From: an uncultured Clostridia bacterium
GTDB lineage: Bacteria; Bacillota; Clostridia; Lutisporales; Lutisporaceae
Assembly (NCBI GenBank): GCA_937976095.1
Contig: CALJSV010000128.1
Location: 1-36,714 of the forward strand
Length of the DNA stretch: 36,714 nucleotides
Direction: 5' to 3'
This document shows, piece after piece, positions 1 through 9,041 of the stretch (the stretch's first letter is position 1; each line of letters starts with the position of its first letter). The translations under genes were made by a program, and so were the position numbers. The notes beneath the pieces are model-generated. The model did no database searches and had not been told where the DNA came from. It saw only the letters and a program-made list of their open reading frames with translations.

Positions 1-30
1 CCTTGATTCAGCCGATCGGCTGAATCAAGG
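1..30. repeat. 30-bp perfect palindrome, probable REP-like element cut by window edge
   Basis: Positions 1-15 and 16-30 are exact reverse complements with no loop. The adjoining bases 31-46 (aacctgtccccatgtg) have no left-hand partner because the window starts at base 1, so the full inverted repeat may be longer. GC-rich palindromes next to a ggggacaggtt-type sequence occur as scattered extragenic repeats in clostridia, often with Y1/IS200-like transposases; that link comes from memory, not from this window. It lies just downstream of the DUF2179 gene and could also end its transcript, but no T-tract is visible. Confidence 0.6.
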
Positions 31-53
31 AACCTGTCCCCATGTGTCAAAAC

Positions 54-572
54 TTACATTTTCTTGGGTTGGAAATAGCCTCCCAGGGAGGATCTTATGT
101 CCATGGTGGTTACGAAGGCGCTGCTTTCGTTTTTATCTAGCAGTGTATAGAGGGCTTTTATCTTCTTTCTTTCAAGTATTACGTTCAGCATGTAGCGTTT
201 GCCATCTCTGCCTTCGCCTTCGAATACTGTTACTCCGTAGCCTGAGTCTCTTAGCTTTTCTACTATGCCATTGGAGATGTCTTTTATTATTATTTGAGCT
301 ATAAGCCTGCCTATTGATAGCCTTTCTTCTATTTTACTGCCTACAAAGTTGCCGCTGGCATAGCCTGCGCAGTATGCGACTATATATATCGGGTTATTGA
401 GGCTGCCCACCACCTTACCAAGTATGATTATGTATATCATGACTTCAAAAAAACCAATGCAGGCAGCAATGCGCCTGTAGCCCTTGACCAATAGGATCAT
501 TCTCAAGGTTCCCATTGATACATCCACTATGCGGGCAAAAAAGATAAACAGTGTCTGAAATAAAACGTCCAT
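54..572 (-). CDS. DUF2179/DUF5698 (UPF0316) family membrane protein
   Basis: 172 residues, the usual length for UPF0316 proteins. The N-terminal half has three hydrophobic segments (roughly residues 5-28, 36-58 and 60-78), with the family-typical stretch FFARIVDVSMGTLRMI near the start and GYASGNFVGSKIEE after the third segment. The C-terminal half (about 95-170) is a soluble DUF2179 domain with GYGVTVFEGEGRDGKR followed by hydrophobic strands, a fold suspected of binding small ligands. The exact function is unknown. A GGGGG run about 8 nt upstream of the ATG serves as ribosome binding site. It is divergent from trmB and appears monocistronic. Confidence 0.85.
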   Translation of the reverse strand: MDVLFQTLFIFFARIVDVSMGTLRMILLVKGYRRIAACIGFFEVMIYIIILGKVVGSLNNPIYIVAYCAGYASGNFVGSKIEERLSIGRLIAQIIIKDISNGIVEKLRDSGYGVTVFEGEGRDGKRYMLNVILERKKIKALYTLLDKNESSAFVTTMDIRSSLGGYFQPKKM

Positions 573-667
573 ATAGCTAACCCCCTAGGAATTTTCTTTA
601 TTTATTATTATAGCATTTTTTGCCGGACTATTACATTCTAAGAATTTTCAACTTTATGGCTAAACCG

Positions 668-696
668 TTGACAATATCGCAATAATATCTAATAAT
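668..696 (+). promoter_or_regulatory. sigma-A-type promoter of trmB
   Basis: A perfect -35 (TTGACA, 668-673), a 17-nt spacer and a -10 of AATAAT (691-696, five of six matches) precede trmB. The predicted start near 703 gives a leader of about 40 nt with AGGAGG at 733-738. Confidence 0.65.
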
Positions 697-743
697 ATTA
701 GAGTACGTGTTATCCCACAGAACATCTAAATCAGGAGGAAGCT

Positions 744-1385
744 ATGCGAATTCGACACAAGCCTAATGCCGTGCCAGAAATGCAAAAACACGGAGATATA
801 GTTTTATTTAATCCGGAAAAAAACAAAGGGAAATGGAAAGAGGTTTTTGGCCGCTCCAATCCTATACATTTGGAGCTGGGAATGGGAAGAGGAAAATTTC
901 TAACCGCACATGCCGAAAACAATCCTGACATTAATTATATAGGCATGGAGAAAAAGAACGAGGTAATAATAGTAGCTCTTCGAAAGGTCCTTGAAAAGGA
1001 GCTTAAAAACATTAGGCTGGTTTCCTTTAATGCTGTTTATATAGATAGTGTTTTTGAAGAAGGGGAGATAAACACCCTATACCTTAACTTCTCTGATCCA
1101 TGGCCAAAGGACAGACATGCCAAGAGAAGACTGACTCATAAGGGCTTCCTCGAAAAGTACAAGCTGCTGCTCACGAAGGATGGGCACATTGAGTTTAAAA
1201 CTGACAACCGCCCGCTCTTTGATTTCTCAGTGGAAGAATTCAAGTCCGCAGGCCTTGAGCTTGAAGCTGTTACTTATGATCTCCACAGCCTTCAGGATCC
1301 TCATAATATAACCACAGAATATGAAGAGAAGTTCTCTCAAATGGGAATAAGTATAAACAGGCTTATTGCACGAGTGAATAAATAA
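744..1385 (+). CDS. trmB: tRNA (guanine-N7-)-methyltransferase
   Basis: 213 residues, full length for bacterial TrmB, which makes m7G46 in the tRNA variable loop using S-adenosylmethionine. The SAM-binding motif LELGMGRGKF is at residues 43-52, the acidic partner GMEKK at 67-71, and the diagnostic NFSDPWPKDRHAKRRL at 115-130 carries the substrate-binding DPWPK. The C-terminal TEYEEKF motif, also typical, is present. AGGAGG lies 5 nt before the ATG. The gene has its own promoter and a terminator shared with the converging GGDEF/HD-GYP gene, so it is probably monocistronic. Confidence 0.96.
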   Translation: MRIRHKPNAVPEMQKHGDIVLFNPEKNKGKWKEVFGRSNPIHLELGMGRGKFLTAHAENNPDINYIGMEKKNEVIIVALRKVLEKELKNIRLVSFNAVYIDSVFEEGEINTLYLNFSDPWPKDRHAKRRLTHKGFLEKYKLLLTKDGHIEFKTDNRPLFDFSVEEFKSAGLELEAVTYDLHSLQDPHNITTEYEEKFSQMGISINRLIARVNK

Positions 1386-1386
1386 C

Positions 1387-1425
1387 AAAGCAGGGTGCGC
1401 CTTAATTGAAGTGCATCCTGCTTTT
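1387..1425. terminator. Bidirectional intrinsic terminator
   Basis: A 14-bp stem (1387-1400 with 1411-1424, two G-U wobbles) encloses a 10-nt loop. It has T-rich flanks on both strands and sits between the converging trmB and GGDEF/HD-GYP genes, whose stops are 1385 and 1430. Confidence 0.8.
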
Positions 1426-1429
1426 AGCT

Positions 1430-3616
1430 TTAGTCCAGGAGTAGGAAGTTGAAGCCGTTTTTATCTATATACTCTATAAAGGCTTTAACTATATCAGGGT
1501 CAAACTGAGTCCCTGAGTTTTTCTTTATTTCCTCAAGGGCTTGCTCATAGCTCATATGGGTTGTTCTATAGGCTCTTGTCGTCGTCATAGCATCAAAGCT
1601 GTCCGCTATTGCTATGACACGTGCCCCCATAGGAATATCGCCGCCGCTTAGCCCGTATGGATAGCCTTTTCCGTCATATCTTTCATGATGGTGCTTTACC
1701 ATATCAATTATTCCATCAAAAATTTGAAGTGGCTTAAGCATATTAACTGCAAATATTGGGTGCTGCTTTATAAATTCAATATCCTCACTAGTCAGCTTTT
1801 CCTTTTTGTTCAATATATCTCTGCCTAGCTCCAGCTTTCCTATGTCGTGCAGCAGTGCAGCAACTCTTATGTTCTCCTTTTCTGTGTCATCTATCCCCAG
1901 TTGGTCCGCAATTATGCTTGAGTATTTTACTACTCCCTCAGTATGAGTATAGGTATACTCATCCATAGCATCTATAACCGACAAGAAGGCTTTGCTCATA
2001 TAGGTAATGGCCTTTCCGCCTTCATCTATGTCGTTTTTCAAGGTGTTAAAGATTGTATAAAAATAGCCTACCTTGCCTTTGTTATGGTATTTTGTCCTTA
2101 TCAGGCGATCCTGAGCAGCATCCATAAGCTGCTCCATATCCACAGCATCCTTTGGATAATTGGCCATTCCGCAGGATACAGTAATACGTCCTCCGGGCAT
2201 TCTTTCCATGTGCAGAAAGCTATGCTCGTTTATCTCTTTAGTAATTTCATTTATTGTATCTAGCGCTTGTTTATAATCTACTCTGTTTAAAATTATTCTA
2301 AATTCATCTGTGCCGTCAAAGCATACCCTACCGTTATCAGCTACCACTTCATCGACTATCCTGCTGATTATATCAGATATCACTCTTAGAGTGTTATCAA
2401 GCTGCTGTCTTCCAGCCACCTCTCCATAATGTCTGAAGTGATCAATATCTATAAGTATTACTGATACTGTGCTGCTGTCCATTTTAGCTTCGTAAAAGGC
2501 ATACTTTAGGTAGGTTCTAAAATACCTCTTGTTATAGCATCCTGTTATATCATCCCTATAAACCAGATACTCTAGCTCTTCGTTTTTTGCTTCTATATCC
2601 CGAGCATGCTTTTGGAGCTCATTACTCATTATTTCAAATTCCTCTGTTAGCGTGGTAAGCTCATCGGTGGTTTTATTAACCTGTACCGCTTCATTACCTC
2701 TTAGCTGCTTCACCTTATCTCTGAGTACCTTTATGGGCTTCATTATATTGCTTCTGATAAAATATAGCAAAAGCATGCCAAGCACATACGTTATACATAT
2801 GGCAGTTATCAGTCCCTTTTGAAAACTAGCTCGCGTATCTTCGATAAAGCTTCCGTTCTCTTTGATGTATAGATAGGCAACAGAAGAATTTGTATAGTCG
2901 CTTATTTGGTCTATGTGTACACGCTCATAAACATCTTTTTTATGTGAAAATACACTGACACTTCCTTTGGCTTTAGATATAGTAGTATTTTCATCAACAA
3001 TTCCTTTGCCATTATAAATAAAATCACTGCTAAAATTATAAGACGAAGGGAACTTTTCCAGTATTTCCTTATCTAGTTTTCGCCCCATTATAAGTATACC
3101 ATTGCTTTTTTCCGTAAAGCCGTGATCTACGATTTGGGCAAGGCTTATTATGAATAGTTCGTTTCCAATGTCTGCAAGCGTGGCAAACTCTCTGCCTGTT
3201 CGGGCAATGTTGATAAACTTTTTAGCATCTCTATAAAATCCATCTACATCCTCATTTACAAATACAATATTGCCTTGCTTGTCCAAAATATAAATAAGCT
3301 CAACCTTCTTGTGTGAGGACTGAATTGTAAAAACATCTTTCAGCCAAGCATAATCGCGAGTCTCTACCCCGTCGTACATATCAGACCAATGTGAGTAGTC
3401 TATATTATCAATATGAAGGTTTTGCATCTCATTATCCAGTGCTAGTAGTATATTTCTTCTTATGCTGGCAACTCTCTCCTCCTGGAGCTTCTCAAGCTGA
3501 CCAGTAACCAGGCTGTTACTTACGTTATATAAAATAAGAATGGGTATGGTAATACTAATTATTGAGTAAACTATAAGCTTTACTTCAATATTCATCCTGA
3601 AGAATCTGCTCTTCAT
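1430..3616 (-). CDS. Membrane sensor with CHASE4, HAMP, degenerate GGDEF and HD-GYP domains
   Basis: 728 residues. A transmembrane segment (12-32) is followed by an extracellular CHASE4-like sensor (about 35-265, with DYSHWSDMYD at 73-82), a second transmembrane segment (268-287), a HAMP/coiled linker, a GGDEF domain (350-515) and an HD-GYP domain (540-725). The GGDEF signature reads D-G-T-D-E-F at 434-439, with Thr replacing the second Gly, so cyclase activity is doubtful and a GTP-binding regulatory role is possible. The HD-GYP domain looks intact: HD at 590-591, HHERYDGKGYP at 643-653 and DSFDAMTT further on. The likely output is hydrolysis of cyclic di-GMP controlled by an external signal. 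GGAGGT lies 6 nt before the ATG. Confidence 0.92.
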   Translation of the reverse strand: MKSRFFRMNIEVKLIVYSIISITIPILILYNVSNSLVTGQLEKLQEERVASIRRNILLALDNEMQNLHIDNIDYSHWSDMYDGVETRDYAWLKDVFTIQSSHKKVELIYILDKQGNIVFVNEDVDGFYRDAKKFINIARTGREFATLADIGNELFIISLAQIVDHGFTEKSNGILIMGRKLDKEILEKFPSSYNFSSDFIYNGKGIVDENTTISKAKGSVSVFSHKKDVYERVHIDQISDYTNSSVAYLYIKENGSFIEDTRASFQKGLITAICITYVLGMLLLYFIRSNIMKPIKVLRDKVKQLRGNEAVQVNKTTDELTTLTEEFEIMSNELQKHARDIEAKNEELEYLVYRDDITGCYNKRYFRTYLKYAFYEAKMDSSTVSVILIDIDHFRHYGEVAGRQQLDNTLRVISDIISRIVDEVVADNGRVCFDGTDEFRIILNRVDYKQALDTINEITKEINEHSFLHMERMPGGRITVSCGMANYPKDAVDMEQLMDAAQDRLIRTKYHNKGKVGYFYTIFNTLKNDIDEGGKAITYMSKAFLSVIDAMDEYTYTHTEGVVKYSSIIADQLGIDDTEKENIRVAALLHDIGKLELGRDILNKKEKLTSEDIEFIKQHPIFAVNMLKPLQIFDGIIDMVKHHHERYDGKGYPYGLSGGDIPMGARVIAIADSFDAMTTTRAYRTTHMSYEQALEEIKKNSGTQFDPDIVKAFIEYIDKNGFNFLLLD

Positions 3617-3702
3617 ATTACCACCTCCATTCTATACATGTCCATGTCACTATTTTATAACATTCGCCAACTAAATACAAGAATTTACAAATATAGCTAG
3701 CA

Positions 3703-4383
3703 CTATTCATACCACTGCTTAATCTTATCCATATTAGTTATAACTATAGTACTCTTGCCGACATGTATTGATTTTTCCTTTTTGAAGGCAGCCAGTACCC
3801 TGATAACGGTTTCTCTTGTCGTTCCTACCATATTTGCAAGCTCCTGCCTTGAAATGTTAAGATCCAGCTCTATTCCGTCGGTCGTCTTTCTTCCATAATC
3901 CTCTGCAAGCTTTAGAAGGGACTGAGCTGTTCTGGCATAGGTGTCATACAGCGCAAGGTTCCTTACCTTTGTCTGAGCCTCTATAAGCCTTTTGTTGAGG
4001 TACTTGATAAGGCACAGTGACAGCTTTGGATTTTCTTCGATTAGCTTTTCAAGCTCAGCATTTTTTATCATCCCAACTTCTGCATCCTCTAGCACCTCTG
4101 CTGTTGCAGGGTAAGGAGTTTTACTAAAAAGGGTGACCTCTGCAAACACATGACCTTCGTTTAGTATATGAAGTATATGCTCTCGACCATCAGCTGAGAG
4201 CTTGGAAATCTTGATAAGCCCGGACTTTATGTAGAAAAATGCTTCTCCCGGCTCACCCTCCATAAACAGTATCCTCCCCTTAGCATAGCTTCGGATTATT
4301 GATATACTGTTTATCTTTTCCATATACTCTTCGTCAAGCTCATTAAAAATACTTATCTGTCTTAAATAATCATATTTACTCAT
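3703..4383 (-). CDS. Crp/Fnr family transcriptional regulator
   Basis: 226 residues from the preferred ATG at 4383, which has AGGAG 6-8 nt upstream. An in-frame ATG five codons earlier overlaps that site and is less likely. The N-terminal cyclic-nucleotide-binding-type beta barrel (about 15-125) contains GEPGEAFFYIKSGLIKI and LNEGHVFAEVTLF. A long dimer helix and a C-terminal winged helix follow, with the recognition helix in ISRQELANMVGTTRETVIRVL. There is no N-terminal Cys cluster like that of Fnr, so oxygen sensing by an iron-sulphur cluster is unlikely. The effector is unknown. Its own promoter lies upstream. Confidence 0.9.
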   Translation of the reverse strand: MSKYDYLRQISIFNELDEEYMEKINSISIIRSYAKGRILFMEGEPGEAFFYIKSGLIKISKLSADGREHILHILNEGHVFAEVTLFSKTPYPATAEVLEDAEVGMIKNAELEKLIEENPKLSLCLIKYLNKRLIEAQTKVRNLALYDTYARTAQSLLKLAEDYGRKTTDGIELDLNISRQELANMVGTTRETVIRVLAAFKKEKSIHVGKSTIVITNMDKIKQWYE

Positions 4384-4413
4384 ACACATCTCCTGCAATA
4401 AAAATATATCTTA

Positions 4414-4442
4414 ATTATACAATATGTACGCCGCTACCTCAA
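4414..4442 (-). promoter_or_regulatory. sigma-A-type promoter of the Crp/Fnr gene
   Basis: On the minus strand TTGAGG (4442-4437), exactly 17 nt, then a perfect TATAAT (4419-4414). The leader to the ATG at 4383 is about 25 nt. Confidence 0.65.
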
Positions 4443-4454
4443 TTAAACAAATAA

Positions 4455-4489
4455 AAAGTCGGCTTCAGAAAATATCTAAAACCGACTTT
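4455..4489 (-). terminator. Intrinsic terminator of the Na/Pi-cotransporter gene
   Basis: On the minus strand AAAGTCGG starts a stem of about 14 bp (with G-U wobbles) that closes with CCGACTTT and runs into TTATTTG. It begins 10 nt after the stop codon at 4500 and separates that gene from the Crp/Fnr gene. Confidence 0.8.
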
Positions 4490-4499
4490 ATAGCTATTA

Positions 4500-6164
4500 T
4501 TACGTGTTCATATCTGAAGCAGCTTCATGCTTTCTGTCAGCTTGCTCATACTGTCTGCCGCCAGGTCTTACTACGTCAACTATATTGATGCAGTGGTCAC
4601 TTATTCTCTCCAGGTTTGTAAGGGCATCTAAGAATATTACGCCTGCATTAATGTTGCACTCGCTTCTGTTAAGTCTTGCAATATGAGTATTCTTAAATCT
4701 TTCCCTCAGCTCGTCAACCTTGCTTTCATATAGCTCAACATTATCTATATAGGCAACATTTTCTGTCTTGAGAGCTTCCAGCGCATTGGATATAGCCAGA
4801 TCAACGTTTTCCTGTATGCTCTTAAGCTCTTCTATAGCCATATTCGAGAAATTAATGTTGTTTTCTATACTGTACTCTGCTATCTCAGCAAGATTCTCAG
4901 CGTGGTCACCCATTCTTTCTACGTCATGGATTGTATTAAACATTGCTGTCATCTTATATCTTTGCTCATCGCTCAAAGCAGTATTTGAAACTAATACGAG
5001 GTATTCTGAAATTTGCTTTTCAAGCTCATTTAAAATCTTTTCATTTTCGTAAAGCTCTTTAATTACCTTTTCATCCTTGGTAATCATAGCATTTACGCCT
5101 CTTGCCACGTTCTCTCTGGCAATTTCACCCATTCTTACTATTTCCCTTACTATTTGACCAGCCGCAACTGATGGAGTTTCAAGTATTCTCTTATCAAGAT
5201 ACTTAAGCTCAAATTGGTCTTGCTTATCTTCACCCGGTACTACCTTAGTGACAAATCTGATAAGCAGTGCCGCAAAGTGGATTTGTACTGCAGTATTTAC
5301 TACATTGAATATCGTATGTGCATTTGCTATCTGACTTACTACATCACCAGTTAACCTTTGTACTATGTAGTATAGTGGATTCAGCAGTATCAGGAAAATA
5401 AGTGTACCAATGAGGTTAAAGGTTAAGTGTATTACTGCCGCTCTTCTAGCTGTAACTGTGGCTCCTATACTTGCAAGTAAAGCAGTTACACAGGTACCGA
5501 TATTATCACCAAATAGTATCGGCAGTGCTGCAGTAAGAGGTATCAAGCCTTGGAAGGCTAACGCCTGAAGTATACCTATTGTTGCGCTACTGCTTTGCAC
5601 CAACACTGTTAAGCCTATACCTACCAACACTCCAAGGAATGGATGATGCGAAAGATTTACCATAAGGTCATTAAACCACACAGCTTCCTTAAGAGGCTTC
5701 ATTGCATCGCCCATCATTTCCATACCCATAAAAAGAATACCAAAGCCTATCAAGAATTCACCAAAGTGCTTTATGGATTTCTTTTTAGCAAGCATCAAGA
5801 TAATTATGCCAAGTATTATGGTATACGGAATCATCTGCTTGAATTTAAAAAGCGCTATCAGTTGTGCTGTAGCCGTTGTACCTATGTTGGCACCCATTAT
5901 GACCCCAACTGCCTGAGTAAGGTTCATAATGCCTGAGTTAACAAGACCTACTACCATAACCGTAGTAGCACTACTGCTTTGTACAACCGCAGTAATTACT
6001 GTTCCAAACAGAACTCCCAAATATTTATTGTTTGTCAAAACCTCCAGAAGCTTCTTTAGTCTCGCCCCCGCTGACTTTTGCAGTGCGTCTGACATTACTC
6101 TCATGCCGTACAGGAAGATACCTAAGCCGGCAAGCAATGCAATGACCATTTGATAAGTTTTCAA
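4500..6164 (-). CDS. Na/Pi-cotransporter family protein with C-terminal PhoU-like domain
   Basis: 554 residues. Two inverted Na/Pi-cotransporter repeats carry the hallmark motif QSSSAT at 62-67 and again at 189-194, within about eight or nine membrane segments (residues 1-310). A soluble helical PhoU-like region (about 340-540) follows. NptA-type proteins move phosphate, or possibly other anions, with sodium; the PhoU tail probably couples transport to phosphate status. The start is TTG with GGGGGTG about 6 nt upstream; an ATG six codons in is an alternative. Its own terminator follows, so it is probably monocistronic. Confidence 0.92.
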   Translation of the reverse strand: MKTYQMVIALLAGLGIFLYGMRVMSDALQKSAGARLKKLLEVLTNNKYLGVLFGTVITAVVQSSSATTVMVVGLVNSGIMNLTQAVGVIMGANIGTTATAQLIALFKFKQMIPYTIILGIIILMLAKKKSIKHFGEFLIGFGILFMGMEMMGDAMKPLKEAVWFNDLMVNLSHHPFLGVLVGIGLTVLVQSSSATIGILQALAFQGLIPLTAALPILFGDNIGTCVTALLASIGATVTARRAAVIHLTFNLIGTLIFLILLNPLYYIVQRLTGDVVSQIANAHTIFNVVNTAVQIHFAALLIRFVTKVVPGEDKQDQFELKYLDKRILETPSVAAGQIVREIVRMGEIARENVARGVNAMITKDEKVIKELYENEKILNELEKQISEYLVLVSNTALSDEQRYKMTAMFNTIHDVERMGDHAENLAEIAEYSIENNINFSNMAIEELKSIQENVDLAISNALEALKTENVAYIDNVELYESKVDELRERFKNTHIARLNRSECNINAGVIFLDALTNLERISDHCINIVDVVRPGGRQYEQADRKHEAASDMNT

Positions 6165-6305
6165 GAGTACACCCCCATAATCAATATTATACCAATATAT
6201 AGTATAAGACCTGTCCTACTAAGGTTCAATCGGTTAAAGCTCATTTAACCTAAATTTCAACAAGATTTTACACAAACTTAACATTAGTCGTAAAGTAATT
6301 TTCTT

Positions 6306-7205
6306 CTATGTAGACTTCTCCTTACTAGAGCCAAACAGTGCTTTTATATCAACTTCATTTACAAATATTGCAGCAAAAATCATAAAACAGCCTATAACCA
6401 TTTTAAAAGTCATGGACTCATGCCAGAACAGTACTGATGCTATTGCTCCAAATACCGACTCCAAGCATAGTATTATTGCTGCATGTGTAGATGGTGTGTT
6501 TTTCTGCGCAAGGTTTTGTATCAAAAAAGCTGCTAGTGTACTTAATATAGCAGAGTAGATTATTCCACTCCAAACGCCTATATTAAGTGCTGCAGGTGCA
6601 GGCTCAAAAACAAGTGCTAAAATCGTACAGCATACCCCTGTAAAAAGTATCTGGATGGATGCAAGCACGTATGTATCCAGCTTGTTGGCATAGTAGCCTA
6701 TGGATACTATGTGGCAAGCGAAGAAGAAAGCACAGAACAAGGTCAGCGTGTCTCCTAAGCCAAAGCTTAATGCCTCATTAAGGGATAACAGTGACATGCC
6801 GAGGAAGGCAATAGCCGCTGTAACAAAGGCTTTTTTCCCTGGAAACTTCTTTGTAACTGCTATAAGTACAAAGGGCACCAGTACTACGTTTATTCCTGTA
6901 ATAAAGCTGGATTTTGCCGGTGTAGTATAGTTCGCCCCTATAGTCTGGGTAATAAAGCCCAAAGCAAGGAACACACCTACTATACAGCTGTTTCTAATAT
7001 CTCCTATAGATGCCTTTTTTATTCTTGGGAAAAAAACAATCAGCATAATAAGTCCTGCTATCATAAATCTAACAGCCAAAAAATACAGTGGCGTAATTGC
7101 AGCCAGAGCATTCTTTGTAACTACAAAGCCCCCACCCCAAACCATTGCGACCAGCAGCAGGCTCAAGTCCCACATCAATGTCTTTGAAAATGCATTTTTG
7201 TTCAC
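6306..7205 (-). CDS. DMT-superfamily (EamA) transporter
   Basis: 299 residues with about ten hydrophobic segments forming two EamA repeats (about 13-143 and 155-290), the standard architecture of drug/metabolite exporters. MVWGGGFVVTKNAL near residue 18 and FLIQNLAQKNTPSTHAAIILCLESVFGAI in the second repeat are typical. The substrate cannot be told from sequence. The start is GTG with GGGGGAG upstream. It is divergent from the zinc-ribbon gene at 7397. Confidence 0.88.
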   Translation of the reverse strand: MNKNAFSKTLMWDLSLLLVAMVWGGGFVVTKNALAAITPLYFLAVRFMIAGLIMLIVFFPRIKKASIGDIRNSCIVGVFLALGFITQTIGANYTTPAKSSFITGINVVLVPFVLIAVTKKFPGKKAFVTAAIAFLGMSLLSLNEALSFGLGDTLTLFCAFFFACHIVSIGYYANKLDTYVLASIQILFTGVCCTILALVFEPAPAALNIGVWSGIIYSAILSTLAAFLIQNLAQKNTPSTHAAIILCLESVFGAIASVLFWHESMTFKMVIGCFMIFAAIFVNEVDIKALFGSSKEKST

Positions 7206-7319
7206 ACAATCTCCCCCAAAGCATAATAATTTAAATGACTATAATAACAATTATATATAAATAGCGATAATAAATATAGTCTTATTATTCTCATCATAAA
7301 TTTTACCGCATAATTATTT

Positions 7320-7348
7320 TTGAAGTTATATACAATATATAGTATAAT
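7320..7348 (+). promoter_or_regulatory. sigma-A-type promoter of the 7397 zinc-ribbon gene
   Basis: TTGAAG (7320-7325), a 17-nt spacer and a perfect TATAAT (7343-7348). The leader is about 42 nt with AGGAGGG before the ATG. The surrounding 190-nt divergent gap is very AT-rich. Confidence 0.65.
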
Positions 7349-7396
7349 ACTTATTAATAGCTATATTAGCTAAGCTTTATAACAGGAGGGATACCA

Positions 7397-7771
7397 ATGG
7401 ATTTTTTGAGTGATATCGGCAAGAAAATTACTGAAACTGCTAAGACAGTGACTAAGAAGTCAGAAAGCCTTGTAGAAATAACAAAGCTCAACCTGGCTAT
7501 CGGAAATGAAGAAGACAAGATTAAGAAGGCTTTTTTAGAAATAGGCAGCGAGCTTTATAAGAACTTCCAAAACGGCGAATCCTACGGTGATTACTTCGAT
7601 ACTAAATGCACAGAGATAAAGGAAATGGAAGAAAATATCGCTAAGCTTCGCGAAAGAGTTCTATCTCTTAAGGGTACAAAGACATGCACAGGCTGCAATG
7701 AGGTAATTGACGAGGATGTAAAATACTGCCCTAACTGTGGTGTAAAAACACCTGTCGAAAACGTTGAATAG
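7397..7771 (+). CDS. Small zinc-ribbon protein with helical N-terminal region
   Basis: 124 residues. An amphipathic, probably coiled-coil N-terminal part (about 1-93) precedes a single C-terminal zinc ribbon, CTGC followed by CPNCG (about 97-115). Such proteins are common and uncharacterised in clostridia; the ribbon may bind zinc structurally. AGGAGG lies about 7 nt upstream of the ATG. It has its own promoter and a strong terminator shared with rodA. No specific function can be assigned. Confidence 0.85.
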   Translation: MDFLSDIGKKITETAKTVTKKSESLVEITKLNLAIGNEEDKIKKAFLEIGSELYKNFQNGESYGDYFDTKCTEIKEMEENIAKLRERVLSLKGTKTCTGCNEVIDEDVKYCPNCGVKTPVENVE

Positions 7772-7793
7772 ACTGCCTGACTTAGGCAAAATT

Positions 7794-7820
7794 ATAGTCA
7801 CAAGCTGAGCTTGTGACTAT
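7794..7820. terminator. Bidirectional intrinsic terminator
   Basis: A perfect 12-bp stem (7794-7805 with 7809-7820) and a 3-nt loop are followed by a T-rich tract on the plus strand. It lies between the convergent zinc-ribbon gene and rodA, whose stop is 9 nt away. Confidence 0.85.
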
Positions 7821-7828
7821 TTATTATT

Positions 7829-8947
7829 TTAGAACCTTATAACCTGTCGCCGCATACCTACGTTGACCACTAGCCCAATAGCTATCATATTGGTCAAAAG
7901 AGCACTTCCGCCATAGCTTATAAACGGTAGTGGTATGCCGGTTACGGGCATTACTCCGATAGTCATGCCTATGTTTTCAAAAACATGGAACAGATACATC
8001 GCCATTACACCTATACAGATAAGCATACCATAGTCATCCTTAGCAACTTTAGCAAGATGAATGCATCTTAGAAGCAGGAGCAAAAACAGCAGAATGACTA
8101 CAACTCCCCCTATCAAACCAACTTCTTCACCAATTACAGAGAAAATAAAGTCGTTGTGTCTTTCCGGTATAAACCCAAGGTTGTTCATGGTTCCGTTGAA
8201 AAGACCTTTTCCAAGGAACTGTCCAGAGCCTATCGCCGTCTTAGACTGCATAACCTGATAGCCTTTTCCCATTGGATCAGCCGCAGGGTTAAGGTATGCA
8301 AGGAATCTGTTTTTCTGATGATCTTTAAGTACAAAAAACCAAAGTATTGGTGCACTCGCAACCAATGTACCTATGGACACCACTATATATTTGTAGTGAA
8401 GTCCTGCAGCATACATCATAAAGGCTGAAATAAATACAAATACGAGCACAGTTCCTGTATCAGGCTGAAGCTGAATCAGAATGACCGGTACTGAAATATA
8501 AAGTAGTGCCGGAAGCACGTCTATTATCCTCGTCAGACTATCCTTTCTCTTTTCAAGAAACTTTGCAAAGCAGAGTATAAAGCCTATTTTTACGACCTCT
8601 GCAGGTTGAAAGTTCAGCGGTCCAAAATCAATCCAACTTCTAGCTCCTTTGATCTTTGAACCAAATACAAATACAGAAAGCAGCAGTATTATATTTATTA
8701 TATATATTGCCTTTTGATGGTCTCCAAAGCTGTTGTAGTCTATCAGTAGTATCAGAAATATAGCTACTAACCCCAACACAAATGCTATTGATTGTACCTT
8801 TACATGTTTAATTGAGCCTCCAAAGGCAACATGTGTAGCACTTGCTATTGCCACTATGCCAATAATTATCAGCAGTGCCATAGTTATAAGTATAGCAATA
8901 TCAATATTTCTTAAAAGCTTCCTATCGACTATATCATTTAATCTCAC
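7829..8947 (-). CDS. rodA: Peptidoglycan polymerase of the FtsW/RodA/SpoVE (SEDS) family, probably RodA
   Basis: 372 residues with about ten membrane segments. Family landmarks are present: GARSWIDFGPLNFQPAEVVK, LQPDTGT, GFIPERHNDFIFSVIGEEVG and the C-terminal PLPFISYGGSALLTNM. SEDS proteins polymerise lipid II glycan strands together with a class B PBP. RodA is favoured over FtsW/SpoVE because of the short termini and overall sequence feel, but no partner PBP is nearby to settle it. The start is GTG with AAAGGG upstream. A 20-bp AT palindrome at 8976-8995 lies in the 94-nt gap upstream. Confidence 0.88.
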   Translation of the reverse strand: MRLNDIVDRKLLRNIDIAILITMALLIIIGIVAIASATHVAFGGSIKHVKVQSIAFVLGLVAIFLILLIDYNSFGDHQKAIYIINIILLLSVFVFGSKIKGARSWIDFGPLNFQPAEVVKIGFILCFAKFLEKRKDSLTRIIDVLPALLYISVPVILIQLQPDTGTVLVFVFISAFMMYAAGLHYKYIVVSIGTLVASAPILWFFVLKDHQKNRFLAYLNPAADPMGKGYQVMQSKTAIGSGQFLGKGLFNGTMNNLGFIPERHNDFIFSVIGEEVGLIGGVVVILLFLLLLLRCIHLAKVAKDDYGMLICIGVMAMYLFHVFENIGMTIGVMPVTGIPLPFISYGGSALLTNMIAIGLVVNVGMRRQVIRF

Positions 8948-9041
8948 AAAATCAACCCTTTTCTTCCGTACTGCGATATTTATATATATAAATATTTTAT
9001 CATATTTTTCAGTATTTTTTTAAGGTAAATTAATCAAAGGC

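Noticed and set aside
8976-8995. 20-bp AT palindrome upstream of rodA as an operator
   Set aside because: It is pure A/T alternation in an AT-rich gap, where such palindromes arise easily; no partner regulator is visible.
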